DNA of 38,872 bases from Promethearchaeota archaeon (GCA_016839635.1 JAEOTV010000220.1:1-38872); one strand, 5' to 3'; counted from the stretch's first letter, positions 1 to 9,129 are shown. Notes: a model not told the origin generated them from the sequence alone. A program made the numbers and translations.

Positions 1-1
1 C

Positions 2-91
2 ATTGGTGCTTTTAGCGTTTCTGTTGTTGATGAGATTAGAAAGTGGCGAATTCGTAAGAGGAGAGGGATGACAATTTGGAGTAAATCTTAA
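2..91 (+). CDS. C-terminal fragment of an unidentified protein
   Basis: An open frame enters from the window edge and ends at a TAA after 29 codons. The tail is short and basic (ending RKRRGMTIWSKS), preceded by a few hydrophobic residues, as in the cytoplasmic tail of a membrane protein, but I do not recognise the family. It is less AT-rich than the flanking DNA and a T-rich stretch follows its stop, which supports it being coding. A second short open frame (3-71) overlaps it, so the frame is not certain. Confidence 0.4.
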   Translation: MGAFSVSVVDEIRKWRIRKRRGMTIWSKS

Positions 92-180
92 CACTTATTT
101 ATTTTTATTCTTAATTATTTTATATTTTATTTTTTGTCTTTTTATTTATCCTTACTTAATTCTCTATTTCTTTTTAATTA
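92..180 (+). terminator. T-rich archaeal-type terminator region
   Basis: Just after the stop of the leading partial gene, the + strand holds several runs of four to six T separated by single other bases. Archaeal RNA polymerase terminates at such T tracts without needing a hairpin. No clear stem-loop is seen. The function is inferred from composition and position. Confidence 0.35.
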
Positions 181-255
181 ATTTTATATTTTTTTTATAA
201 TTTAATTTAATAATTAGAAATGAATAATTCAATACCCTAAAACGGGATTATTATA

Positions 256-954
256 ATGAACGTAGCTGAAGTTTTGAAAAAAAAGATTGAGACAAACCAA
301 ACGGTTTTAACTGAATTTGAATCTAAAGAGCTTCTAAGAGAAATTGGAATTCCAGTTCCAGCTCAAAAATTAACTGTTTCTAAAGAAGAGACAATCTCTG
401 CTGCCGAAGATATAGGATATCCTGTAGTACTGAAACTTATGGCAGAAGACATTGTACATAAATCTGATACAGGAGCAGTAAAGTTAAATTTAAAATCAAA
501 AGAAGATGTAGATAAAGCATATAGCGAAATAATGCAAATTTCCTCCCAAACAGAGAAAAAGATCTCAGTACAAAAAATGGAAGATGAACCCATTACAGAA
601 CTTATTATTGGTATGACTACAGACCCTCAATTTGGTCCTGCCTTAATGTTTGGAATTGGCGGTATCCTAGTTGAACTCTTAGAGGATGTAAGTTTTAGAA
701 TTGCGCCAATAACTGAATATGATGCTAAAGAGATGATTCAAGAAATTAAGGGTTTTCCAATATTGGATGGATATCGTGGAAAGCCTAAAGCAGATATTAA
801 AGCAATAATTAATGTGTTATTAACAATTTCTGATCTTGTAGTTAAACACGAAGAAATAAATGAAATGGATCTCAATCCAGTGTTTATTTACGCTAACAGT
901 TTAATCTGCGTAGATGCAAGAATTATTTTAAAAAAGAAAGAATCTCACGAATAA
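256..954 (+). CDS. acdB: Acetyl-CoA synthetase (ADP-forming), beta subunit
   Basis: This is the ATP-grasp subunit of the ADP-forming acyl-CoA synthetase, which makes ATP plus an organic acid from acyl-CoA, ADP and phosphate; archaea use it for substrate-level phosphorylation. The protein is 232 residues, the usual length of the free beta subunit in Thermococcales. His68 in VHKSDTGAV matches the second phosphorylated histidine known in this family. The glycine-rich FGIGGILVELLEDV segment and the C-terminal EMDLNPV and DARI motifs bind nucleotide and metal in the family. The alpha subunit is not adjacent but lies at 20857-22335 on the other strand, so the enzyme is split. A TATA-like TTTATAATTT at 193-202 precedes the gene; the ribosome-binding site is weak. 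Substrate (acetate, branched or aryl acids) cannot be read from the sequence. Confidence 0.9.
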   Translation: MNVAEVLKKKIETNQTVLTEFESKELLREIGIPVPAQKLTVSKEETISAAEDIGYPVVLKLMAEDIVHKSDTGAVKLNLKSKEDVDKAYSEIMQISSQTEKKISVQKMEDEPITELIIGMTTDPQFGPALMFGIGGILVELLEDVSFRIAPITEYDAKEMIQEIKGFPILDGYRGKPKADIKAIINVLLTISDLVVKHEEINEMDLNPVFIYANSLICVDARIILKKKESHE

Positions 955-1162
955 TATTTCTATTTTAATACTGATATTTTATTAATAGTTATTAGATCCG
1001 GAGCCATTTCTTCTTATTTTCAGATTTTGGTTTTTGATTTCTAGATTGGATTATTTCTATTTACTCACTCAATCGTAATTTCCTTAAAAAAAGATAGATT
1101 TATAGCATTTAATAGTGATATAATTTATACTGTTTATATTGAAAAATAACATTCAATTTTAA

Positions 1163-1173
1163 CCTATAAAAAT
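1163..1173 (+). promoter_or_regulatory. BRE/TATA promoter of the large surface protein
   Basis: AACCTATAAAAAT is a good archaeal BRE plus TATA element about 55-60 bp before the ATG at 1227, giving an expected transcription start near 1190-1195. An almost identical element (ACCTATAAAAG) stands before the gene at 6093. An inverted repeat ATTGAA/TTCAAT (1138-1157) lies just upstream and could bind a regulator, but it is short. Confidence 0.45.
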
Positions 1174-1226
1174 ATTAATATAAATGAGTAAATGTATTAT
1201 AAAAAATTACAAAATTTTGGACAATC

Positions 1227-4200
1227 ATGAGCTATTCAAAAATTACAAAAACAAAACGTTTTCTCGTTCTTTTCTTGATAATACTTACTACAGTTGTTAC
1301 AACAATTAACATAAATTATTTTAACATAAATCAAACTCAGATAATAAGAGATTCTGATACCGATAAAGATACTGATACTCCTTTTAATAATGAAAATACT
1401 CCCTTAATGGCAGATTATTCATCTTCATTTGGTAGAAGTGGAGAAGATATTGATATCTCTTTACATCAATCTTTAGTTAATACAACACAAGGAGATTTCA
1501 CGAATCTAGATACGGCGAACATTCTTAAAGAAGCATGTCCTACTGATACCTCATTTAATTCAAGTTACACAAATATTGTAGTGGATAATATTAATGCCCC
1601 AAATAAATCTATTATTATTGAAGACACTCTTATAGGAGCTGGTTTCGAACAATTTTTCTTGGGAGAATATTATGTTTCCTTTACTACAAGAGGTTCTGGC
1701 TATTTAGAAAATATCTCCATACCAATAAAACTTGTAGCTGCGGGAGTAGATGCAAATATCACTATTAAGTTATATAATGCTCAAAATGATGGATTTGGAA
1801 CTCCCGAGCCTAATACAAATCAAGGATTAATAGTCCCTAAGACTCTTATAACTGCGAATACATATTATTGGCATGATTTTAAAAACGTTCATGCTTTCTT
1901 TAATTCATCTGAAACTTATGCTAATACATTTTTCTTAAGGGTTGAAAAAGTACAAGGAGGTACTGTTTATTGGGATTGGTATTCAGATGGAGCAGATACC
2001 GATGAAACTCTTGTATATACAGGTGCGTTAATTTTAGAAACGTCTGGAGTTAACACCATAGACTTGGGTTTAAAAGTTGCTTTTTCTCCAGAGGACCATA
2101 CTCCCAAACCTGAAAGTATAAATTTCCTAATTAATAATACTGCAGTTGTAGATGATACAGTAATAGAAAATAAAGGATCTTGGACTTCTTACAATGTCTA
2201 TAAAAATTCTTCAGGATTATTATATTTCATGTTATCTGCTGAATGGTGGGATGTTTCTTGTAGTGTAACCTATGCTCAAATTAATTATACAAAAACAGAT
2301 TTAACAGCGACATCATTATTCACAATTACAGGAAGTGGTCAATCATTGGATTGGAATTGTACGCTTGGAATAGTGAATAATTATATTTCACCATTTAAGA
2401 ATTATGAAATTAATTTTACAGTTCCAAGGATATGGGAAAACTTTACAGCATTTAAGGGACCTACAGATAAAACAACAGATATTAGTCTCGGGCCTAATAA
2501 TAATGGATACTTGGATCTCCGAATCAAAGATGCAGAAAATGGACTTAATTGGTATATTACTGCTCAATCGAAAAACTTATTAAAAAAAATCCATACATTA
2601 GTGGGATTAAGTGACCTAATAACAGTTGACTATACTGATACATTAAGTTTTGTAGCAAATTTCTCTGAAATTATTTCTAATGGTGAGATTAATTTAACAG
2701 TATATAGCCCTGCTCCCGGTTATTTTGTAAACCATTCAGACTATGATAATACTATAACTCCTGGTTCAGAACTTTCTTTAGTAAGTTGGACGATATCTGA
2801 TACTGCAAGTGAATATGGAGTTTTTAGAGTGCAAATTTGGTGGCATAATGATACTGCAGGAGGCTTTTTAGAAAAAGATATAACAATTATGGGGGTCACA
2901 GATTTAGTCTTAATATCTCCACTTTTAAACCAAAATCGTTTTCCTGATGATATTTTTAATATTAGAGTATTTTATAATGATACTGGTTTGAATTCAGGAG
3001 ATCAAGGTATTCCCGGGGCAACTATTAATGTAAATACAACATATATACCTCCTATTATTGATGAAGGTAATGGTTATTATCAAATTCAGGTCAATTCAAG
3101 TGATTATAGCTATAGAATGAATTATATCGGAATTGATGCTTCGTTATTGAATTATAATAGTGACTCAACAGAATTTTCTTTTCATTTAAGACAACATACA
3201 ACTATAACTCCATCAGATTCAAAAAATTTTGGTGATATTATTAGAGGAACTATTGTACAATATGAATTTAATTATTCAGATATTCTAGGCACTGCTATTA
3301 CAAGTGCTACTACGGATACTGTACAATTAAATCCTTCTTTTTTACCAGGATCATCAATAAGCGAAAATGGTGGAGAACCAGGAAACTATACAATTCAACT
3401 GGATACAAGTAGTGTTCAAGCATCAGCAGTACCATATGAATGCATTTTTAATATAACAGCAACTGGTAAAGAAACCAAGAATATCACAGTCTACTTAACA
3501 ATTATTTTATCGCAAACTGACATAGAAATTATTGATTCTGAACCTTATTTAATAAAGAGAGATGGCTTAAACCAAACAGTTCTACTTTATTTCAATGACA
3601 CAGATAATGATCTTCCAATAACAGGACTTTCCGTAGATGATGTTGCTGTAATAGATAATCAAACATTACAATCTAGAAAAATCTGGCTAACTCCAAACGG
3701 AACTAACGGTTATTACATATTAAATATTTCTATAAATGCTTTAAACTCAGGATGGATTAGACTAATGATAAATGTAACATTTGAACCTAATTTTGCCACA
3801 AGTTTGGAACCTGTAGTTTTCTATTTTCAAGGGAATTATACTCAGACATATATTAAAACTATTGCAGATCCTGGAGGAGAAGGGATTCTCACGGGTTTAG
3901 CTAATACATATACCTGTTTTGTGGGAAGAAATCTCTTCATTGACTTTAATATTACAGATAATTACAATAGTGATAAATTGATTACTGGTACTGCAAATAA
4001 TTATCTTGTAGAATATGTTGAAGTTGGAAATCCTACAAATCAAGGTTCTATTGGTAATTCTTTAAATAATGCCACAAATTCATATCAAGGGACAATAGAT
4101 ACTTCGGATATAACAACACTGGGAACCTATGAAATATCTGTCAAAGTATTTTTAACAGATTTTGAAACCTCGATATCAAGTTTCAATTTGACATTGAGAG

Positions 4201-5906
4201 CTCTATACATAATCAATATCTCTGTGGTGGATAAACCCACTCAAATTACTGCTGGAGACTCATTCCATATAATCCTGCTAGTAAAATATAACAATGGAAC
4301 TCATTGGTTAATTGCAAGTGGATCAAATGTAAGAATCACACCAATTTTCGATGGTACACCTGGTACAACAACATTATGGACTCCTACAAATGATACTGGC
4401 GAAGTTTATTTTCAAGTTTTAACGAGTAATACTATTAGAAATATAACTTTAACTATCGAAGTACAAATTAGATTTAATCATGAAGCAGGCACCAAGAATG
4501 TCTATAACATTATAGTTCATCCCGTTTCAGGTTTCAATTTTGAAGATATTCTTCCTTATCTTATCCTAATTGGACTTGCTGCTGTAGCTGTAGCTATTTC
4601 TGTTGGAATCTACAAAGGTGTTGTAGTTCCTAAGAAACGGGAAAAAACTCGCGTTCTAACTGAGGTAAAAACGATTTTTGATGACGCAATTAATTTAGAA
4701 CATATATTAGTTCTCTATAAAGGATCGGGGACTTGTATTTATTTCAAGTCTTTTGGTTCTGAGCAAATTGATCCTGAATTAATTTCAGGATTTATTTCAG
4801 CTATAAGTAGCTTTGGCAAAGATTTAGTTAGCCAAGAAGAATTGAATGAAATCTCATATGGAGATAAAATGCTACTTTTGTCAGATGGAGAATATATAAG
4901 AGTTGCGTTAGTATTAGGTAAAAAAGCTTCATTGATATTACGTAGAAATTTGATGGAATTTATTCATAGGTTTGAGAGAGCTTATAATAAGGAACTTCCT
5001 AATTGGAGAGGTCAATTAAATATATTTAGAGAAGCCGGAATTATTGTAGATGATGTACTAAGTACATCAATAATTTTGCCTCACGAGATCAGCTATGAAT
5101 ATTCTACAGCTAAAGCTTTAAAGAAACCACAATCGCAAGGTGTATTAAAAATCGCTAAAAATTTAATGAAGGATTCAGAAAGAAATTTCTTCTTTATAGC
5201 AACTTTACTAAAAGAGGCTACTGATAAAACAGGCAAAGATACAGCAGAGATTTTCATAGGGATCAAAGAATTAAGAGATAAGAGAATACTAATGCCCATT
5301 GAGATATCAGCCATTGAAGCTAAACCCATTTCCCAACAAGAATTAAACTTAATTAATCAAAAAGTTTCCCAATTAGTGAATTTATCACCAGAAGATAAAC
5401 AAAAATTGGTTAATGATCTTGCTCAAATGGGACCAGCTGAAAGAGAAGCATATTTTGTAAGTTTATCTGAACGACATGCAATTATCTCTGCACCTATTGA
5501 GGCAACGCCGGGGGCTACAGTAATCGAAAATATAAAAGTAGCCAAGAAAGAAATAAAAAACTTAAAAAAGAATGGGTTAATAGCAAGGAAAGAAAAAGCC
5601 TATGATGAATCTATTAAAATCTTTCAAAATGCTTTAAAAATTGCTGGAAATTGGGAAATAGTAAAAGAATCTCAAGAATTTGATGATCTAATACGTTTAA
5701 CGAAAATCGAAGATCTTAAATCTAAAATGAAAATACTTGAAAAAGAGGCCAGATTAGCGGCTAAAGAAGAAAAATATAATGAAGCGGCTCAAAAATATAA
5801 AATGTCTTCAAAGATCGCTTCTGAAATCTTCAAATTAGGAGAAGATTTAACAAAAGAAGTCAAACGTTTATCAAACAAAGCAAAAGAATATGAAAAACTA
5901 TTGTAA
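1227..5906 (+). CDS. Giant surface protein with cytoplasmic longin/roadblock-like domain
   Basis: A 1559-residue single-pass membrane protein of unknown function. Residues about 12-32 form a hydrophobic signal or anchor segment. Residues about 35-1100 are rich in Asn, Thr, Ser and aromatic residues with very many N-x-S/T sites, typical of glycosylated archaeal beta-sandwich ectodomains. A membrane helix (LPYLILIGLAAVAVAISVGI) lies at about 1109-1128 and is followed by the basic VVPKKREK. Residues about 1157-1290 (from EHILVLYKGSG to FREAGIIVDD) have the alternating strand/helix pattern and the KSF, LISGF and FERAY-type motifs I associate with Asgard longin/roadblock-like domains. The remaining ~270 residues are helical, with two TPR-like units near 1450-1540. 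The layout suggests an outside sensor linked to a small-GTPase-type signalling module inside. The architecture is clear; the domain naming is from pattern recognition. Confidence 0.7.
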   Translation: MSYSKITKTKRFLVLFLIILTTVVTTININYFNINQTQIIRDSDTDKDTDTPFNNENTPLMADYSSSFGRSGEDIDISLHQSLVNTTQGDFTNLDTANILKEACPTDTSFNSSYTNIVVDNINAPNKSIIIEDTLIGAGFEQFFLGEYYVSFTTRGSGYLENISIPIKLVAAGVDANITIKLYNAQNDGFGTPEPNTNQGLIVPKTLITANTYYWHDFKNVHAFFNSSETYANTFFLRVEKVQGGTVYWDWYSDGADTDETLVYTGALILETSGVNTIDLGLKVAFSPEDHTPKPESINFLINNTAVVDDTVIENKGSWTSYNVYKNSSGLLYFMLSAEWWDVSCSVTYAQINYTKTDLTATSLFTITGSGQSLDWNCTLGIVNNYISPFKNYEINFTVPRIWENFTAFKGPTDKTTDISLGPNNNGYLDLRIKDAENGLNWYITAQSKNLLKKIHTLVGLSDLITVDYTDTLSFVANFSEIISNGEINLTVYSPAPGYFVNHSDYDNTITPGSELSLVSWTISDTASEYGVFRVQIWWHNDTAGGFLEKDITIMGVTDLVLISPLLNQNRFPDDIFNIRVFYNDTGLNSGDQGIPGATINVNTTYIPPIIDEGNGYYQIQVNSSDYSYRMNYIGIDASLLNYNSDSTEFSFHLRQHTTITPSDSKNFGDIIRGTIVQYEFNYSDILGTAITSATTDTVQLNPSFLPGSSISENGGEPGNYTIQLDTSSVQASAVPYECIFNITATGKETKNITVYLTIILSQTDIEIIDSEPYLIKRDGLNQTVLLYFNDTDNDLPITGLSVDDVAVIDNQTLQSRKIWLTPNGTNGYYILNISINALNSGWIRLMINVTFEPNFATSLEPVVFYFQGNYTQTYIKTIADPGGEGILTGLANTYTCFVGRNLFIDFNITDNYNSDKLITGTANNYLVEYVEVGNPTNQGSIGNSLNNATNSYQGTIDTSDITTLGTYEISVKVFLTDFETSISSFNLTLRALYIINISVVDKPTQITAGDSFHIILLVKYNNGTHWLIASGSNVRITPIFDGTPGTTTLWTPTNDTGEVYFQVLTSNTIRNITLTIEVQIRFNHEAGTKNVYNIIVHPVSGFNFEDILPYLILIGLAAVAVAISVGIYKGVVVPKKREKTRVLTEVKTIFDDAINLEHILVLYKGSGTCIYFKSFGSEQIDPELISGFISAISSFGKDLVSQEELNEISYGDKMLLLSDGEYIRVALVLGKKASLILRRNLMEFIHRFERAYNKELPNWRGQLNIFREAGIIVDDVLSTSIILPHEISYEYSTAKALKKPQSQGVLKIAKNLMKDSERNFFFIATLLKEATDKTGKDTAEIFIGIKELRDKRILMPIEISAIEAKPISQQELNLINQKVSQLVNLSPEDKQKLVNDLAQMGPAEREAYFVSLSERHAIISAPIEATPGATVIENIKVAKKEIKNLKKNGLIARKEKAYDESIKIFQNALKIAGNWEIVKESQEFDDLIRLTKIEDLKSKMKILEKEARLAAKEEKYNEAAQKYKMSSKIASEIFKLGEDLTKEVKRLSNKAKEYEKLL

Positions 5907-5910
5907 AATT

Positions 5911-5937
5911 ATTTTTTTTTATTTTATTTTTTCCTTT
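5911..5937 (+). terminator. Poly-T terminator after the surface protein gene
   Basis: Ten consecutive T, then further T runs interrupted by single A, begin a few bases after the TAA. This is a typical archaeal intrinsic termination signal without a stem-loop, and it separates this gene from the next promoter at about 6014. Confidence 0.5.
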
Positions 5938-6013
5938 TATAAAAATAGTATACTTTTTTTAAATGAGTTCAAAAGTGAGTAGGATAGATATTTAAAGCAA
6001 TAACTATATTTTT

Positions 6014-6024
6014 ACCTATAAAAG
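6014..6024 (+). promoter_or_regulatory. BRE/TATA promoter
   Basis: ACCTATAAAAG sits about 70-75 bp before the likely start at 6093 and closely matches the element before the gene at 1227. Transcription would be expected to start near 6045, leaving a leader of about 45-50 nt that carries the Shine-Dalgarno-like sequence at 6078-6086. Confidence 0.45.
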
Positions 6025-6077
6025 ACATTTTTGAGGGAAACTTTTTAATTAAATGCCAATAAAAGAGAAAAAACTAA

Positions 6078-6086
6078 GGAGTTGAT
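6078..6086 (+). promoter_or_regulatory. Shine-Dalgarno site suggesting an ATA start at 6093
   Basis: GGAGTTGAT matches the archaeal anti-SD complement GGAGGTGAT with one mismatch. It is followed by six bases and then the codon ATA at 6093, in frame with the small ORF. The first ATG (6123) is 36 bases after the site, too far for it. There is no in-frame ATG, GTG or TTG between the upstream stop (6075-6077) and 6123. Confidence 0.45.
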
Positions 6087-6092
6087 TTTCTA

Positions 6093-6350
6093 ATACCTGA
6101 TTTTGAAACTGATAAAACTCTAATGATTCCCTTAAAAATTAAAGAAAAAATTGAAAAATTTGTCTTGAAAATCCTGTATGACGAAAAATCGGTGAAATCG
6201 TTAAAATTATTAACAGAAAAAGTCTTAGAAAGAGCATTTGAAGAAAAAATCACTATTTCTGAAAAACCTATAAACCAGATAATTTATCAACTGAATAATG
6301 AAGAAAAAATAATTTTTACTCAAAAAGATGGTTGGAAAATAAGAATTTAA
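6093..6350 (+). CDS. Small helical protein, possibly winged helix-like
   Basis: A short charged protein: 75 residues from the ATG at 6123, or 85 from a non-canonical ATA at 6093, which is the codon favoured by the ribosome-binding site. The ORF shows three helices followed by an NNEEKIIFTQKDGWKI stretch, which would suit the wing of a small winged-helix DNA-binding domain. I do not recognise the family, and the DNA-binding idea rests only on the predicted helix-helix-helix-hairpin order. It has its own promoter and terminator-bounded position and converges on radA with a 17-bp gap. Without the ATA start, translation from the ATG at 6123 would have no visible ribosome-binding site. Confidence 0.5.
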   Translation: MPDFETDKTLMIPLKIKEKIEKFVLKILYDEKSVKSLKLLTEKVLERAFEEKITISEKPINQIIYQLNNEEKIIFTQKDGWKIRI

Positions 6351-6367
6351 TTTGAACTAGAATTTTA

Positions 6368-7633
6368 TCAATCAGATATGCCACTTTCAGTTATAGAAAA
6401 GATAGCTTCTCCTTCTGGTAAATGGGGTGCATCTACAACTTTAGCAATTCTCTGTTCCCCTTTACCTTTTCTTAAATAAATTCTAATTGTAGAACCATGA
6501 GCTACAATATTACCACCAGCTGCTTGTAATGGATTACCATAGAACACGTCCGGTTTTGATTGTACTTGATTTGTCAAGACGATTGCTAAATCTGTATATA
6601 TATCACACAACCTTAATAAATCATGTAAATGGGAATTGATAAGTTGTTGACGATTTGCCAATGTACCACGCCCTATATACTCACTTCGAAAATGTCCTAT
6701 GAGTGAATCTACTACAATCAATTTAATGTTTTGTTCTTTAATTAAATTTGCTGCTTCTTTAATTAAAAGAACTTGGTGATCAGAGTTATATGCTCGGCCA
6801 AAGACTATATTTTTTAGAATTTTTTTATGATCTAAATCCAATCCCTCAGCCATTTGAATAATTCTTTCTGGTCTAAATGTGCCCTCAGTATCAATATATA
6901 AAGCTTTACCTTCAATTCCACCTTTTTCTTCAGGTAATTGAACATTAACGCATAATTGATGCATAATCTGAGTCTTTCCAGTCCTAAATTCCCCAAAAAA
7001 CTCGATTACACTACCTGTTTCGATACCACCACCTAATACATCATCTAATTCTTGACTTCCAGTAGTAATTCGAGCGATGTTTTTCCTATGTTCCCATATA
7101 TCTTCAGCACTCTTAAACCCAATGTTCAATTCATCCATACTCGCCTTTATTAATTTAGAAGTCGTTTTATCTCCCAACCCGCTTTCATTTTGGATTATCT
7201 TGGGAGGTGTAAATGCGATTGATTCTAAACTAGAAAAACCTGCTTTTATTAATTTATTTAATGTAGCTTCCCCTACACCAGGAAGTTTTTTAACAGCGTT
7301 TAAAGATTCTTGTATACTTCCTCCATCAGAGGGGATAATTTCATTGTCAATATCTATGCTATCATCAATTAAGTTTTCCAAATCATTATTATTTTCATCA
7401 ATTTCAAGTTCATCAAAAGCCTCAATTAATTCTGCTTCATCGTCAAATTCATCATTAGTTAACTCAATGTCTTCATCTATAATATCTTCTTCTTTTTGGC
7501 TTTCAAATTGAGCAAAATTAAGATGTTCTTTATAAATTTTCCCCTTTGTATGATTTCGTTTACACTCGGTGCAATAATAAGGCTTACCCATTTCAAATCC
7601 TTTAATATCTTCAATTTCCGTTGCTTTAGCCAT
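6368..7633 (-). CDS. radA: DNA repair and recombination protein RadA with N-terminal extension
   Basis: Archaeal RecA/Rad51-type recombinase that forms ATP-dependent filaments on single-stranded DNA for strand exchange. The core has Walker A GEFRTGKT (214-221), GTFRPERI (251-258) and Walker B LIVVDS (305-310). A helix-hairpin-helix region (about 107-175, with LPGVGEATL) precedes it, as in the family. The usual archaeal RadA is about 320-350 residues; this one has 421. The extra part is an N-terminal C-x2-C-x4-H-x7-H module (C21, C24, H29, H37) followed by a strongly acidic linker (about 46-100). The Walker A sequence has R-T where most RadA proteins have G-S, while the Lys and Thr are kept. 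The start is the ATG at 7633, with a TATA element only about 29 bp upstream. Confidence 0.93.
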   Translation of the reverse strand: MAKATEIEDIKGFEMGKPYYCTECKRNHTKGKIYKEHLNFAQFESQKEEDIIDEDIELTNDEFDDEAELIEAFDELEIDENNNDLENLIDDSIDIDNEIIPSDGGSIQESLNAVKKLPGVGEATLNKLIKAGFSSLESIAFTPPKIIQNESGLGDKTTSKLIKASMDELNIGFKSAEDIWEHRKNIARITTGSQELDDVLGGGIETGSVIEFFGEFRTGKTQIMHQLCVNVQLPEEKGGIEGKALYIDTEGTFRPERIIQMAEGLDLDHKKILKNIVFGRAYNSDHQVLLIKEAANLIKEQNIKLIVVDSLIGHFRSEYIGRGTLANRQQLINSHLHDLLRLCDIYTDLAIVLTNQVQSKPDVFYGNPLQAAGGNIVAHGSTIRIYLRKGKGEQRIAKVVDAPHLPEGEAIFSITESGISD

Positions 7634-7656
7634 AAAAAATCATTAAAATAAGTGTA

Positions 7657-7666
7657 ATTTTTATAG
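7657..7666 (-). promoter_or_regulatory. TATA box of radA, near-leaderless
   Basis: On the minus strand CTATAAAAAT is centred about 29 bp before the radA ATG. Archaeal transcription usually starts 22-27 bp after the TATA centre, so the mRNA would begin within a few bases of the start codon. No Shine-Dalgarno sequence is seen, consistent with a leaderless or very short-leader transcript. Confidence 0.5.
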
Positions 7667-7844
7667 ATAATATTTATTATGCATAGTTAGATAGGTGTTT
7701 ATTTTAAGTAAAATAGAGTTCTAATTTTCAAATTTATTTTTATTGACAATAAAACCCAAACCGACAATATTCTAAAAATGTAGAGTCTACCTATGAATTA
7801 TTTTGTTCATGGTTAATTGATAAAATAATATAAACATAAATAGA

Positions 7845-7853
7845 TTATATAAA
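7845..7853 (+). promoter_or_regulatory. TATA box of the phosphoglucose isomerase gene
   Basis: TTATATAAA lies about 45 bp before the ATG at 7894 and is the best TATA match in the 260-bp divergent region shared with radA. Expected transcription start is about 7875, giving an ~18-nt leader. Confidence 0.5.
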
Positions 7854-7893
7854 GTTATTATCAAAATGACTAAGTTATTGTAGATGAAATCTT

Positions 7894-9129
7894 ATGCAAA
7901 CTAAAGTAAAATTTGAAAGTTATCCCGAAATAAATGACAAACTTATAAATGATTCTATTAGTATCATAAAAAAAAATAAAGAATATTGGGATTCCCCATT
8001 TTTCTTTGATACTAAAACTTATATAGATATGCAAAAGATTCGAGAAATAACTGATCAGTTTATCACGGATAATCTTAAGAATATTATAGTTTTAGGGACG
8101 GGGGGTTCAATTCAGACTTTACTTGCTTTAAAACATTTAGCGAAAAGAAAAATATTCCCCGTTACTAGCTCCAGAGCTGTAGAATTAAAAGGATGTTTAG
8201 ATAAAACATCTCCAGAAGATTCAATTGTAATTCCAATATCAAGAGGAGGAGAAACCTTAGATATCAATTCAACAATTGGAACATTTCTAAAAAGGGGTTA
8301 TAAATTTGTAGGATTATCATCCATGGGAACAATGAATGAAATCTTAAAAAAAATAAATTGCCCAATTTTAAATGTCCCTAATCTATCTGGACGTTACGCA
8401 GGATCTGTTACGAATGTAGGAATTGTTCCTGCTTATATGGCAGGTATAAATATTGAAGGATTTTTAAAAGGATTGGAAGATGCTTATGGAGTATTTTCAA
8501 AATATGAAAACCAACCAGCTTTAAAATTTGCATCCTTTCTATACAATTTATATGAAAAAGACTATAATATAGTTTTTTCAATGCCATACTCAAAAAACCT
8601 TGAGGGGAGTATTGGATTATGGGTTCAAGGAATATCAGAAAGCACTGGAAAAGATGAAAAAGGGTTGATAGGGACATATCAACCAGCTCCAATTTGCCAG
8701 CATTCTGTTTTAGAGTATTTATTAGGGGGAACCAAAGGGGTTGTTATTCCGACACTATGGACAATAAATAATGAAGATCCTGATTTCATTTTAAGTTCCT
8801 CAGTATCATATGTTGATAGTCAGAGTGCTCAAACTATTGTTAATTATCAAGCAAATGCTACATTTCAAGCTTTAATTCAACAAAAAGTACCATCAGCAAA
8901 GATTTCGATTGAAGACCCCTCAGAAACCAATATTGGACATCTTATTGCATTTATACTATCTTCAATTTATTATCTGTGCCTACTAATAAACGTAAATTGG
9001 GCAAATAATCCAAAAGTAATTATTGGAAAAAAAATTTGTAATGAAGCTCTTAAAGAAAAGACTACTCCAGAACAAGGGGTCAATATAAGGAGAGAAATCG
9101 CGAAAGAAGTTTTTAGAGAATTTTTCTAA
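7894..9129 (+). CDS. pgi: Glucose-6-phosphate isomerase (PGI family)
   Basis: Interconverts glucose 6-phosphate and fructose 6-phosphate in the cytosol. The two sugar-isomerase folds are visible: the phosphate-binding GTGGSIQTLL at about residues 69-78, SRGGETLDINST at about 116-127 (SKTGTT-type loop in other members), ISESTGKDEKG at about 249-259, and QHSVLEYLLGGTKG at about 268-281, where the His corresponds to the conserved QH motif. At 411 residues it is shorter than the 550-residue bacterial/eukaryotic enzyme but close to the ~400-450-residue compact PGI type. It differs from the cupin-type PGI of Thermococcales. It is followed after 69 bp by the U32-family gene on the same strand. A dual phosphoglucose/phosphomannose isomerase activity cannot be excluded. 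Confidence 0.8.
   Translation: MQTKVKFESYPEINDKLINDSISIIKKNKEYWDSPFFFDTKTYIDMQKIREITDQFITDNLKNIIVLGTGGSIQTLLALKHLAKRKIFPVTSSRAVELKGCLDKTSPEDSIVIPISRGGETLDINSTIGTFLKRGYKFVGLSSMGTMNEILKKINCPILNVPNLSGRYAGSVTNVGIVPAYMAGINIEGFLKGLEDAYGVFSKYENQPALKFASFLYNLYEKDYNIVFSMPYSKNLEGSIGLWVQGISESTGKDEKGLIGTYQPAPICQHSVLEYLLGGTKGVVIPTLWTINNEDPDFILSSSVSYVDSQSAQTIVNYQANATFQALIQQKVPSAKISIEDPSETNIGHLIAFILSSIYYLCLLINVNWANNPKVIIGKKICNEALKEKTTPEQGVNIRREIAKEVFREFF

Noticed and set aside
3..71. Alternative short hydrophobic open frame at the window start
   Set aside because: It ends within the longer frame 2-91; the longer one reaches the T-rich terminator region and has a more ordinary tail. Neither is certain.
955..1226. 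Gap searched for a tRNA or small RNA
   Set aside because: No cloverleaf, T-loop GTTCGA-like motif or stable stem was found; only AT-rich DNA with the promoter at 1163.
7077..7511. Ser-rich 144-residue open frame opposite radA
   Set aside because: It is the antisense of the Asp/Glu-rich RadA linker; such codons give Ser/Ile/Leu-rich shadow frames.
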